NCBI GenBank assembly: GCA_943704425.1 | Contig: CALSCP010000578.1 | Coordinates: 1-29,877 of the forward strand | Length of the DNA: 29,877 nucleotides | Reading direction: 5' to 3' | DNA from: Ministeria vibrans ATCC 50519 | Taxonomy: Eukaryota; Opisthokonta; Filasterea | Shown here: piece by piece, positions 19,714 through 29,808 of the stretch | Layout of the letters: the number at the start of each line of letters is the position of its first letter | Numbering within the stretch: position 1 is the first letter of the stretch | Translations under genes and position numbers: made by a program | Notes under the pieces: generated by a model | Database searches by the model: none | Told to the model about the DNA's origin: nothing | The model's input: the letters and a program-made list of their open reading frames with translations, nothing else

Positions 19714-21116
19714 ATGTCGTCGGCAAGGAGTGGACAGCACACGGCCGACGCAATGGACAGACCGGGGTCGCGCAAGGGCAAGCCCATTGTGATCAAGGCG
19801 ATCGGCGAAGGAGTCAGCAACACCGCCAACTCGCTCAAGGCGCATCTGCAGCGCGCCCACCGCGCCCGCGACATCGAGCTGATCGTCTTCTACCGCCGTC
19901 TCCAGCGCCACTACAACGATCGCGTGAAAAACAGCCACCCACGACCGGTGGTCGAAGACTTTGATGGCGCACTTGAGGTAGACGTACTATTGTGTAGCAC
20001 ACTGACTGACCGGGTCTTTCTTTTGGGGGTGCGTAGCGGAGAATATATGCGCCGGGGGATGCGGAGGGCACCATACGAATGCAATTGCTGCCGCAAGAAC
20101 GAACCCGTTGGTACACGGGCGATCCACACACTAAAGTACTGGGCATTCTATATTCGTGTTTGAAATGCGAGGATGACACTCTCGACCTGAGCCGAAAGAA
20201 CCGCGTCACCGAACACCTTGCTCAGTACCACCACGACATTTGCCAGAGCGAAACCATCGTGTTGACCAGTGGGGCCATGCGCTCTGTGTTCCGCTGCACC
20301 ATCTGTAAGTTCCAATGCGAGTACCAGGCACAATTTCTCGACCACTGCAACGAAAAGCACGCGCGTGGCGATTCTTTCAACGGCCACGCCAAACAGCTGC
20401 CACGCGACAAACTCCTGGCGAGCTGGGATTCAGTGCTGCCACACTTAGACCGCGACGAACTTGATGCCATCCCGACAGACTGTGACCGCGAGTGTCTTGG
20501 CCAGGATACCTCCCTTGAAAAATCCGAACCCGCTGCAAAACGCTCCGCTCGCCGAAAGGCTCCCTACAGGAAAGGAAACCTTTCCAAATTACGAACAGGT
20601 GCTGCTGTCGTAGCTGCCGTCGCAGCAACGCCTGCATCACCCACAACTCCTACACTCCCCATGCCTCTCCCGGTACCCGCAATTCAACAACACCAACAGC
20701 TAGCAACGCACTCCCCGCCAGTCATGTACGGCCAAGGAGGCGCACACCAACAGTTCGCAGCCCCGTTTCAGGGCTCTGCCTTTCAGCCTACCAGCTCCTC
20801 GTGTCCCAACTGCAGCTATCCCATTCCAGGGATCAGCATCGAAGAACAAGCAGCGCATGTCCTCACCTCCCTCGCACCCAACATCCAGCGGCGGGAACAG
20901 CAGCAGCAGCAACAACAACAACAACAACAACAACAGCAGCAGCTGCTGCTGCTACAGCAACACCAGCACCAGCAGCAGTACGCGTTCTCGTCGTCCACCT
21001 CCATCTCCACCACCACTACCACTGGGTCCTCCTCTACCGCACACGCACGTGCGCAGCACGAGACGACCAGTGACGATGGCAGTAACAACACCACACAGTC
21101 CGAACGCAGTCAGTGA
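19714..21116 (+). CDS. Zinc-finger protein with C-terminal polyglutamine
   Basis: Two exons (19714-19977, 20037-21116), phase 0, give 447 residues. The N-terminal part is basic and contains a Cys-less finger-like AHLQRAH. Exon 2 carries two fingers close together: CLKC with a long loop to HLAQYH, and CTICKFQC..FLDHCNEKH with C-x2-C-x12-H-x4-H spacing. A third CPNC pair lies near residue 345. A Lys/Arg-rich segment (AKRSARRKAP) could be a nuclear signal. The C-terminal third is Ala/Thr/Pro/Gln-rich, with about 16 Gln followed by Leu and Gln/His. This looks like a DNA-binding regulator, but no family is recognised. Finger pairing resembles the broken gene at 8521-9858. The ATG lies one base after a TGTGTAG acceptor-like string, so a 5' UTR intron is likely. 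Confidence 0.72.
20896..20980 (+). repeat. CAG/CAA polyglutamine repeat, partly palindromic
   Basis: A run of CAG and CAA codons encodes about 16 Gln. It continues into CAGCAGCAG followed by CTGCTGCTG, an inverted repeat that encodes Gln then Leu. The mix of CAA and CAG is usual for stable Gln tracts. It is in the coding exon of the zinc-finger protein. Confidence 0.9.
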
Positions 21117-21178
21117 ATGCGTTCTTCTACAGTTTAACAGCACAATCAATAATTTTGGTGAAAAAAAGGAGGCAGGTT

Positions 21179-23999
21179 TTAAGAGGAGAGCACAGTCGTT
21201 GCACAATCAACTAGAGCATTCCAACATGCATCAATAGCCAACAGAGTAGTGAGACGAGAACCAGGCACAAAGCGCAATAGATAGACACCATCGACGATAG
21301 TGTGAACCAGGAAGAAGCGCGCAGTGGCCGACAGGGCCTCAAGAAGTGCCTCGCTCGCCTCGTTGCCCGCCTAATGTGTGTGTCAGTATTAGCATTTTCT
21401 TTCACTTTGCGCACAGAGTTAGTTCTAATTCTCTCACGTAGCATGAGCGAGAGAGAGAGAGAGAGAGAGAAACTTTGACTGGGAGAATTGAGTGAATGCT
21501 CACAATATGTGCAAAAATTGTCTTTCTCACTGTGAGTGTGAGTATTGGCTCTCTCACTTGAAACTGTGTTTGTGTGGGGGATGTTTTGTATGTGTGTGTG
21601 TGTTGTGTACCTTGAGATGGAAACAGACGAGACCAATGTTACACGAGCGCATCACAAACCGCTCGTCGGAACGCACTTTCTCCGCAAAATATTCAGCCCA
21701 CTCAATGTCCTGACAATAAACAACAAAAATAATTATAAAAAATAATTATTATTAATTAATAACAATAATAATTATTATCATTAATTTTTATAATCTCATA
21801 ATTGTAAACTATAAGGTCGAGAGAGGTCATTAATGGATTCCTTACGCGACGGAAGAGACTCTGCAGACGGGAAATGCCCCATCCACGCAATGTAAACCAG
21901 ATCTTCAGAGAGCGGAAACGACGACCCAATGGAATCTGACACAAGACGGAGAAACAAAGAAGCAGGCATGAAAATTAAACGAGGGTGTGAAAAGATACCC
22001 AGACACACAAAACGCTCATATATTATATAAATATATCAACCAGACAGAAGGAAAGAAAGATCTCTAAAGTATGTCCAATTACACAGACACACAACAACAC
22101 AACAGAGAGAGCGCGTGTATATGAGTGAGGTTGGCGCACCTGCATGTGTCTGAAGTCCAAGACTTGACCCGCATCCGACGCATGATTCTTGAGATACTCG
22201 GGATTGACTGTAAACGCCCGAATCAGATCATTACGTTGCGTCACCCACAGGGCAGAGCAGTCAAAGTGCACTGGAAACCTACACATAGTGAGAGAGAAAA
22301 AAAAATCATTTTACTTCCTTTTCCGTTTTACTTTTACCATTTGTGGAGATTAAAATTGAACGAATCAGCGCCTTCGAGACCTTTGAAACGATAGCGCTGC
22401 TCAGGGCAGATGAGAGCAGCTCCCGCATAAGCAGCATCAATGTGAAGCCACAAGTCATGCGCATCACACACCGCTGAGAGAAGACAATAAAACAAAGACG
22501 CACAGTGATTGAAAGGAACAGAGACAAAGAAAGGTGAGAGAGAAAGACAGAGAAAAACACAATATTTGTTATAATGGGATACGTTTCATCGAGTGGGCGT
22601 CATCAAAGGCGCATGTGCTTGTCGTTCCATGCGTCGCACACACAAAAAACGGAACAAGTCCCCTAAAAACCACACACACACACACGCAGATAAATTAGAA
22701 AAAGAAATGCAAAGACTTGTCCGTTCTAACTTTGCTTTGTCTTCTTCAATGGCCTTTGCCAGAATCTCGCCATCAATGTCATTTGTGCCCACCTTGCTCT
22801 TCAGTGCTCGATACTTCACTCCAGCAATCTACACATAAAAATACCATAAGAGTAACAACACACATACACACACACAAAAGTACAACTCTTCATACCATTG
22901 CGGCTTTCTCGACGGAAGAGTGGGTTTGACAGGAGAAGTAAGCAATGAGACGGGTCATAATGACGGCCGTGTCCTCGTGCGTTTCGGCGTGAATGCGCTG
23001 GCAAGCCTTGGTACGAGCAGCAAGCATGCACACCAGGACAGCCTCGCTCGCTGTGCCCTGAATCACTCCACCTCCTTTGCTCTTCACTTGCGCCTGTGCA
23101 TTGTGAAAGCGCTTAAGTGAACAGCTCTCTCTATCACTTTGTTGCTTTCTCCTCCACTCTTTATCAATTATTTCTTTCTCCCTTCTTTTTTTTTCTCTTG
23201 TTGTTAATCTTACGTCATGGTCGGTTGATCCGTCTGGGTTGTAGAGCATTGAACGAGGAAGACCCATTGCGCGACCGAGCCAGTCCATCATCACCGTCTC
23301 CAACTCGGTACATGCGGGACTGAAACATCACATCAGCATCAACATCTCTAGCATCGCCAACACACACAACGCTCACTTACTTACTCACACACACACACAC
23401 ACACAAAGACAGACAGACGCGCACACACACACACACATACACACCACAAAAACACACACACACACACAAAGACAGACAGACACACCATATAACAACGGTG
23501 TGTACCTGCAGATCCAGCTAAAGCCAACGCATCCAAGAGCACCACTCAGCATGTCACCTTATAATGAGACGAACGAATTAATACATTGTGCTGCCGTTAG
23601 TTTTGTGCATTGCATTGCATCTTGTTGGACATTCTCCATTCTTTCTTCTCTCCTGTTCCGCTTACCAAGCATCGACTCAAAGCTGCTGTTCGCCGGAAAG
23701 TACGCATGGAAATGAGGACTCTGCCAGTGGGTCATGCCCGGCATGATCACACGCTCAATGTCTGTGCAGAGAGACAGTCACACAATCATCATTCAGTCTC
23801 GTTCGACAATCCAATTTTACGGACCTTTCATGACTTCGCTCCACTCTTCAGGCTCCTGCGGTGCATCGGCCGGTATCAAGGGTCGCAGATAGCCCGGCTC
23901 GACTTGGGAAAGGACGTTTTTGTCGCCCAGACTCTGAACATGATCGCAAATCCAATCGATCATCTCCTTGCCCCGCTCACGAAACTCTTCCACGTCCAT
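21179..23999 (-). CDS. DDC: Aromatic L-amino-acid decarboxylase (PLP, group II)
   Basis: Twelve exons (23999-23825, 23761-23666, 23557-23506, 23319-23214, 23111-22896, 22828-22731, 22662-22583, 22473-22338, 22278-22140, 21935-21846, 21709-21611, 21370-21179) join in phase to 492 residues; human DDC has 480. Blocks: [89 protein letters not shown] (PLP Lys319) and [11 protein letters not shown]. His207 (in THSSVEKA) and Tyr348 (in NPEYLK) match human His192 and Tyr332, the residues that favour decarboxylation over aldehyde formation. It should make amines such as tyramine, tryptamine or dopamine in the cytosol; histidine preference cannot be excluded. An in-frame ATG at 24053 would add 18 residues. 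Exon 5 could start at 23093 instead. Introns are full of simple repeats. Confidence 0.95.
21439..21610. repeat. (GA)n and (GT)n microsatellites in decarboxylase intron
   Basis: The last intron of the decarboxylase (21371-21610) contains a GA run at about 21449-21470 and GT-rich sequence at about 21585-21606. Other introns of the same gene carry (CA)n, A-rich or AAT-type repeats. Confidence 0.85.
21719..21800. repeat. AAT/ATT-type AT-rich inverted repeat in decarboxylase intron
   Basis: AATAATTAT, ATTATTATTAATTAATAACAATAATAATTATTATC and similar short units fill the intron between exons 10 and 11. The strand-symmetric pattern resembles the palindromes at 15600, 25682 and 29788. Confidence 0.8.
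23383..23485. repeat. (CA)n / CAGA microsatellite in decarboxylase intron
   Basis: About 100 nt of CA dinucleotides, interrupted twice by AAAGACAGACAGAC, form most of the intron between exons 3 and 4 (23320-23505). The same interruption occurring twice, about 60 nt apart, points to an internal tandem duplication. Confidence 0.9.
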
Positions 24000-24215
24000 T
24001 CTCAAGTGCTGGGTCGTCGCGGGTGCTAAGCAGAAGGTTTGACTCGCAGTCAACAGAAAGAATAACTCAAGAAAAATTATTCAACTTTTCATTTCAAATT
24101 TCAAGTCATTTGATTTGACAACAAATTCTCTCCGAAATAAAATGCGTTACTTCATTAATTCCTATAAGTACTTGTGTCGGCCCTTGTTCTTTTGCTCTTT
24201 TAGACGCGCTATTAC

Positions 24216-25649
24216 TTATTCTTCTTGTCTTCCTTCTTCTTTCAACTTCAATTGATGAAGCAGCTCAGCGACATTTCTTCCCGCCATTATTTGCGTTTCC
24301 ATGGTCGATACAAACGACTCAAAGGCACTCGTGTAAAAGAGAGCCGGTGCAAGCGCAAAGGGCGCAGTGAGGTCCGGGCCAAGGGGTCTGAGGCGCGGAT
24401 AGGCGTGGGTCCAGTCGCGCACGACAGGCTCGACACGCAGATCAACAAAGAGGGTCCGAATGGTCTGGCGTGAGAGAGGCGTCGCCGAGAAGATCTTCCA
24501 CAGACACGATCGGGCGACAGACGAGATTGTGGTGTTGTCACAGCGCACGCGCGAAAAGGAGCGAAACAACTGTGGGTGTACGTCCGAGTCGGTCGCAAGG
24601 ATCATCTCGGGTATGTCGTGCACTGCCGTTTTGCCGAAAAAGGTCGCATTCGGAGTGCCATCGACAAGCGTCACAAACGTGCGTTGGAAGTCGCGTCGTG
24701 GCGGAAGCTGTGCGTGTACGTCGCTTACGGTAAGCGTGTCCATTTCGAGCGGATGCGCAATAATCACTATGTCAAAGCGCGCCTCGTGCGAGTTGCTCTT
24801 GTGCTCCCAATGCACTACAAAGTCGTTGTTGCTTGCACCGCGTCTCACCCGTGTCACAGTGCTCTCTAGACGTACTTGAGCGCCACTCGCGCGTGCCATC
24901 GCCTCCGCCACCGCACAATTGCCCTCTTCAATATAATAAAGGCTCTCGCCGGAGCCCACCAGAGCAACGAGTCCGCTAAAGGCGTGCATTTCGGAAGGAA
25001 GCTGTCCGTAATTGTTCAACGTAATTCCGGCCATAAATTCGCGAGTGAACCGCGACTCAGCATCAATGCCACACCGCGCCTCCAAATAGTCCGAAAGACT
25101 CGCCCAGCGCACCTCGTCGTCGAATTCCACCAGCGAGATAGCTTCCGCCACACTGCTAAACGGCAGATTGTGCGGCTCGTACAGCCGCACAAACCGATCA
25201 ACTGCCGCCTGCGCAATCGCCTCGGCGTGCACGGGCGCAAGACCATACCGCCACAGCATCTGTGCAGCAGCCAAAAAGCGGTGCGGACTCGTGTCAAGCG
25301 CAAGCGCACGGCCGTCGAAGAGCCCAAACCGTTCACCGTCCGCCACCGCCTTCACCTTGGTCAACGTGAAACGCGTCGCTGCGTCCATCATGTGTCGATT
25401 CACCTCGTGAAAAATACTGCCCCCCATCTCCACCAACCCAAGTCGTGTGCTGACAACCGTTGAGCGCCCCCCAAGGCGTGCGTCGCGTTCAAACAGAGTG
25501 ATCTCGGCTTCAGGTCGAACTTCGCGCACTCGCTCGGCGGCTGCGCAGCCCGACATGCCACCGCCCACAATGGCAACACGCAGCGCATCGTGTTCATCAA
25601 CGGCCCCTGCAATAACCAACACAGACGCAAATAAAGCGAGAATTTTCAT
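24216..25649 (-). CDS. PCYOX1: Prenylcysteine oxidase
   Basis: One exon encodes 477 residues; animal PCYOX1 has about 505. A signal peptide (KILALFASVLVIAGAV) is followed at once by the FAD-binding dinucleotide motif VAIVGGGMSG and the LFERDARLGGR segment. EMGGSIFHEVNRHM matches the family's EAGGSVIHPLNLHM, and ALFYTSAFESFVSTMETQIMAG matches the YAPS..FVSTMETGALSG block near the C-terminus. The enzyme cleaves the thioether of free prenylcysteines from degraded prenylated proteins, releasing cysteine, the prenyl aldehyde and hydrogen peroxide, in lysosomes or the secretory route. The lack of introns is unusual beside its heavily split neighbours. It shares an 81-bp divergent promoter with the fusion gene. 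Confidence 0.92.
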   Translation of the reverse strand: MKILALFASVLVIAGAVDEHDALRVAIVGGGMSGCAAAERVREVRPEAEITLFERDARLGGRSTVVSTRLGLVEMGGSIFHEVNRHMMDAATRFTLTKVKAVADGERFGLFDGRALALDTSPHRFLAAAQMLWRYGLAPVHAEAIAQAAVDRFVRLYEPHNLPFSSVAEAISLVEFDDEVRWASLSDYLEARCGIDAESRFTREFMAGITLNNYGQLPSEMHAFSGLVALVGSGESLYYIEEGNCAVAEAMARASGAQVRLESTVTRVRRGASNNDFVVHWEHKSNSHEARFDIVIIAHPLEMDTLTVSDVHAQLPPRRDFQRTFVTLVDGTPNATFFGKTAVHDIPEMILATDSDVHPQLFRSFSRVRCDNTTISSVARSCLWKIFSATPLSRQTIRTLFVDLRVEPVVRDWTHAYPRLRPLGPDLTAPFALAPALFYTSAFESFVSTMETQIMAGRNVAELLHQLKLKEEGRQEE

Positions 25650-25730
25650 GAATAAAAATGAATAAGAATAAAAAGTCTAATCATAATAATAATAATAATA
25701 ATTATTATTATTATTATTATTATTTTCAAA
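25650..25730. promoter_or_regulatory. 81-bp divergent promoter with (AAT)n/(ATT)n palindrome
   Basis: Start codons of prenylcysteine oxidase (25649, minus) and the fusion gene (25731, plus) are 81 bp apart. About half of the spacer (25682-25724) is AATAAT repeats followed by ATTATT repeats, a near-perfect inverted repeat. Both promoters and both 5' UTRs must be in or around it. Confidence 0.6.
25682..25724. repeat. Palindromic (AAT)n / (ATT)n repeat
   Basis: About six AAT units join about eight ATT units in inverted orientation, able to form a hairpin or cruciform. It ends a few bases before the start codon of the fusion gene, so it may be in its 5' UTR. Confidence 0.92.
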
Positions 25731-28700
25731 ATGCGCCCAGAAATAACGGAAGCCGAAGCGACTCGCGCCCTTCGAGACGTATTTGGCATTTGCAATGGGC
25801 AGGTGGTGGGGACGCTGCCGTCGTACGACAACCAGAATTTTGTGGTGCGCAATGTCGAAACTGCGATCAAGTATGTCTTGAAGATCAGCAACACAGACGA
25901 GAGCCGCGAGATGGTTGAGCTGCAGAACAGCGTCCAGCGCATCGCTTGTGAACGCATGCCCCATTTGGCGCTGCCGCAGTGCATTGCAACGGCCGACAAC
26001 GCCGACGTGGGCTCTGTGGAGGACGCACACGGACAATCCTTTCTCGTGCGCCTGCTCACCTTCCTCCCAGGCGTCCCTTACTACCAAGTGCGTCCGCAGA
26101 CCCCTGCGCTGTTCCGCAGTCTTGGCACAATGCTGGGCGAGCTCAGTGCTTGCCTTGCCGGTGTGGCTTTGCCTGGGATGCACCAGGACCTGGAGTGGGA
26201 CCTGTGCAACTCAGTGCGCACTATCGAGACACACATCGACGCGCTCCACGACCCGACCCAACGCGCACTCATTGTCTTCTACATGGAGCGCTACAAACGC
26301 GACTCGGAGAGCATCTTTCGACGCCAACGCATGTCAGTGGTCCACGGAGACGCCAATGAGGCCAACGTGCTCGTGTTCAACGACCCGACTGCCTCGCTCA
26401 CGGGCAAACCGCAGTGTGTGTCGGGTCTGATCGATTTCGGGGATGCAGTCTACACCCACACCGGTTCGTATCATGAACGGAAACCCCCTAGTGAAAGACG
26501 CAAATTCAACGCATTTTATATTCTCTTACGTAGTTGCGGAAGTGGCCATTGCCTGTGCGTACGCAATGCTCGGCAAACGCGCGCCCTTGTCGACCGCTGT
26601 TGAGGTGATCAGCGGATTTCATTCGAGCTTTCCGCTATGTGAAGAGGAAATTTCAATCCTCTTTGATCTCATGTGCATGCGTCTGTGTGTATCGGCCACT
26701 ATGGGCACTTTCAAGTTGTCACTAGAGCCGGAAAATGAATACCTCAAACTCAGCATGGTTCCCGCCTGGAAGACACTCGAAATGTTGTGTTGCGTGTCCA
26801 GTGCCCGTGTGCACGCTCTCTTTCGTGACGCTTGTCAACTCGAGCCGTGTCCGCTTCACCGCGACATTGTTGCTTTTCTCGCACATCCCGAGCGCACCTA
26901 TGCCCCCATTGTCGACGTGGACACGCGCCAGCCAGGCGCAGTCTGTGCCCTCGATTTCTCTATTGCCTCGCCACTCATGGCCGAGCTCGCTCTCGGTCTT
27001 GCGCAACGTGACGCGACCCAACAGCGACACGCCGAATGCGACCCCTTTGCCCCAGTGCTACAACTAGAGCTTATGCGAAGGGGCGCGACAATGGCCATTG
27101 GGCGCTACAATGAGGCGCGACTGGTGTACACCGGTGGGGGATACACAGGCCAGGCGACCAGCGAAGACACAGTGAACGACGCACGAACTGTACATCTGGG
27201 CATCGATCTCTTCCGCCCCGCCGGCACACCCGTCTTCGCTCCTCTCGCGGCCACTGTTGTCTCCGTGTGCGACAATGCGACACCGCTCGACTATGGACCA
27301 ACAGTGATTCTGCGTCACACCACCGCAGAGTTCGTCTTCTATTCGCTCTACGGCCATTTAAGTCGCTCTTGTCTGTCGTCTCTCTCGCCCGGCGACTCTC
27401 TTGTGGCCGGCCAGCAGTTTGCACAGATTGGGAGTCGTTCCGAGAACGGCGGATGGTCTCCCCACGTACACTTTCAGCTCATGACTAATTTGTTGTCCGA
27501 CGACAGACACTCCGTGGGTGATTTTCCTGGCGTGGCCGTCGCCAGCGAACGCAGAGTCTGGCTCAGCCTCTGCCCCGACCCTAACCTCATCTTGGGCATT
27601 CCCTCCGTTGATCTCGCGTGTCACACATCACGTTGCTCTTTAGAACACGCGACCACCGCCGAGCTGCTTAGCATTCGTGACCAGACACTGAGTCGCGCAC
27701 TGTCTCTTGCGTACACGCCGGCACGAGCACCGCTACGTTTTGTGTACGGACGCGGTTCTCGTCTGTTCGACGCGGCCGGCTCTTCCTATCTCGACGCAGT
27801 CAACAACGTACCGCACGTCGGTCACTCACACCCACGTGTGGTCACTGCGCTGCGACGACAAGCAGCCATTCTCAATACGAACACACGCTACCTGCACCCA
27901 TTGCTTCTCGAGTATTCCCAGCGCCTGCTCGCCACGTTCCCAACCCAGGCAAAATTCGAGGTGTGCTTTTTTGTCAATTCGGGCAGTGAAGCGAACGAAC
28001 TTGCTTTGCGACTCGCGCGCGCAGCGCGTCCCAACGCGCGCGGCATTGTCTGTCTCGAAGGTGGCTACCATGGCAATACGTCGAGCCTTGTCGATGTGTC
28101 TCACTACAAGTTTGCCGGTCGCGGTGGCAGCGGAGCCCCGCCGGCACACGTCGAGGCTGCACCTCTGCCCGATGTGTACCGCGGAGTGCACCGCGATGAA
28201 GCGACAGCGGGCGCGCTCTATGGGCGGGATGTGGGTGTGGCAGCAGAACGCCTGGTGGAACGTGGGGAAAGAGTGGCGGCGTTTGTAGCCGAGCCGCTTA
28301 TTGGCTGCGGTGGTCAAGTGGTGCCGCCCAAGGGCTATCTGACGGCTGCGTATGCAGCGGCGCGCGAGCACGGCGCGCTGTGCATTGCCGACGAGGTGCA
28401 AGTAGGCTTTGGGAGAGTGGGTGAGCGCTGGTGGGCGTTTGAGGCAGTGGGAGACGACGAAGCGTATCCCGACATTGTCGTGTTGGGTAAACCCATTGCG
28501 AATGGACACCCCATGGGGGCGGTGGTGGTGACACGCTCCGTCGCGGATGCCTTTGAGACGGGCATGGAGTTTTTCAACACGTTTGGCGGAAACCCTGTTT
28601 CGTGTGCGGCTGCTCTTGCCGTCCTGGACGTCCTCGAAGACGAGCATCTACGCGACAATGCGACGCGTGTGGGCGCCCTTCTCCTGGCTCGGTTGCGCGA

Positions 28701-28977
28701 ACTTCAAACTCGCCACCCTCTTATTGGCGACGTGCGCGGCCTCGGTCTCTACGTTGGGATCGACCTGGTGCTGGACCGTACAACGCGCGCGCCTGCCTCG
28801 GCTCAAGCGGCGTACATAGCACGTCGCATGTGTGACAAGCGCGTTCTCATCAGCACTGACGGTCCTTTCTCTAACGTGCTCAAGATCAAACCCCCGATGG
28901 TCTTTGACGAAGCGGACGCCCACACTATGGTTGCGCTGCTCGACGAGACGCTGAGTGAAACGTGCTGTTGTTTGTAA
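25731..28977 (+). CDS. Three-domain fusion: APH-type kinase (HYKK-like), M23 peptidase-like domain, class III aminotransferase (PHYKPL/ETNPPL-like)
   Basis: Two exons (25731-26463, 26534-28977) give 1058 residues; the junction restores [24 protein letters not shown]. Residues 1-330 are an aminoglycoside-phosphotransferase-like kinase: catalytic [12 protein letters not shown] (H205, D207) and LIDFGD (D235), as in hydroxylysine kinase. Residues about 455-575 are an M23 (LytM-like) domain with HLGID (H465, D469) and HVH (H555, H557), so all zinc ligands are kept. Residues about 630-1058 are a class III PLP aminotransferase: [24 protein letters not shown] and the PLP lysine in [13 protein letters not shown] (K897), closest to animal phospho-hydroxylysine or phosphoethanolamine phospholyase. 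Kinase plus phospholyase would be consecutive steps, phosphorylating a hydroxylated or amino-alcohol substrate and then eliminating phosphate. The same three-domain order is known in bacterial proteins, which suggests transfer, but it has an intron here. Confidence 0.93.
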
Positions 28978-29116
28978 AAAAAAAAAATGATGATGATGTA
29001 GTGCAGAATCGATATTGCCCAGCCCATCCTGGGTATTAGCCACTCCTTTTTTTACCATGAATAATTTGAAGAAGAAAAGAAAAGAAAAAAAAACATCAGA
29101 CACTTCCTTAATCATC
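28978..29116. other. Short spacer between convergent genes
   Basis: 139 bp between the fusion gene and the xylosyltransferase-like gene. It begins with about 10 A immediately after the stop codon, then TGATGATGATG, and has another A/G-rich tract at 29068-29094. It must hold both 3' ends. Confidence 0.6.
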
Positions 29117-29808
29117 TTACAACTCTTCCTTCTCCGCAAGATCCGCCATCAGCAGCAAATTTTCCTCCTTAGCGACATCCAACACAAACTCCAAGCGGTC
29201 CTTAAACTCCTGCGACTGCGCAACGTCCAAACCCACAAGACTCTCGCTCAATGGGGTGAGCACAGCGGGCACAAACACATCAGGATAGTTACACTCATAG
29301 CCCACACTCTTCTTGCGTCGCGCATGCAGCATCACTCCACGTGCCAACTGCATCAGCCACCCCTCCAGCACCACTTCAAGTGACACAGCCCCTTCCACGC
29401 CAATCACCTGCTCCAAATCCAACGAACGCATCGCTGCATACAGCCCCGCCCACGCAGGGTACACCTCCCAGCTCAGAAAGGCCCTTCGCGACCCATGCAG
29501 CAGCGAAATGCCATACTTATGCGCCGGCAAACACCCCCATCGCAATCCCGCCCAACAGCAGTCTACAAATCATGATCAATACTGCTCTCATTGTCGCGTA
29601 TATTCCCTTCACCCGATCGAAAGTTCCATCGACAGTCCACTAGAATAAAAAACCCCCCTAAGGTGAGTCTCACATCGTCCTTAAAATTTTAGATCATTAC
29701 CAACTCGAACGCGTTCGGGATGCTCTCCAAACACCACATTGATCAGATCCTGATCGCCCCACTTAATGTGCGTCTGAAACGAAACCAATAATAATAATAA
29801 TAATAATA

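Noticed and set aside
19286-19753. 155-codon minus-strand frame taken as one gene
   Set aside because: It begins inside the zinc-finger coding exon and ends in Phe runs from a poly-purine tract. Part of it may be real coding sequence, so only the terminal exon was listed, at low confidence.
22140-22278. Possible Tyr-to-Phe switch in the decarboxylase (DFRHMQ where human has DYRHWQ)
   Set aside because: Counting from the PLP lysine shows that the catalytic-loop Tyr is the one in NPEYLK, which is conserved. The DFRHMQ position is not the residue that distinguishes aldehyde synthases.
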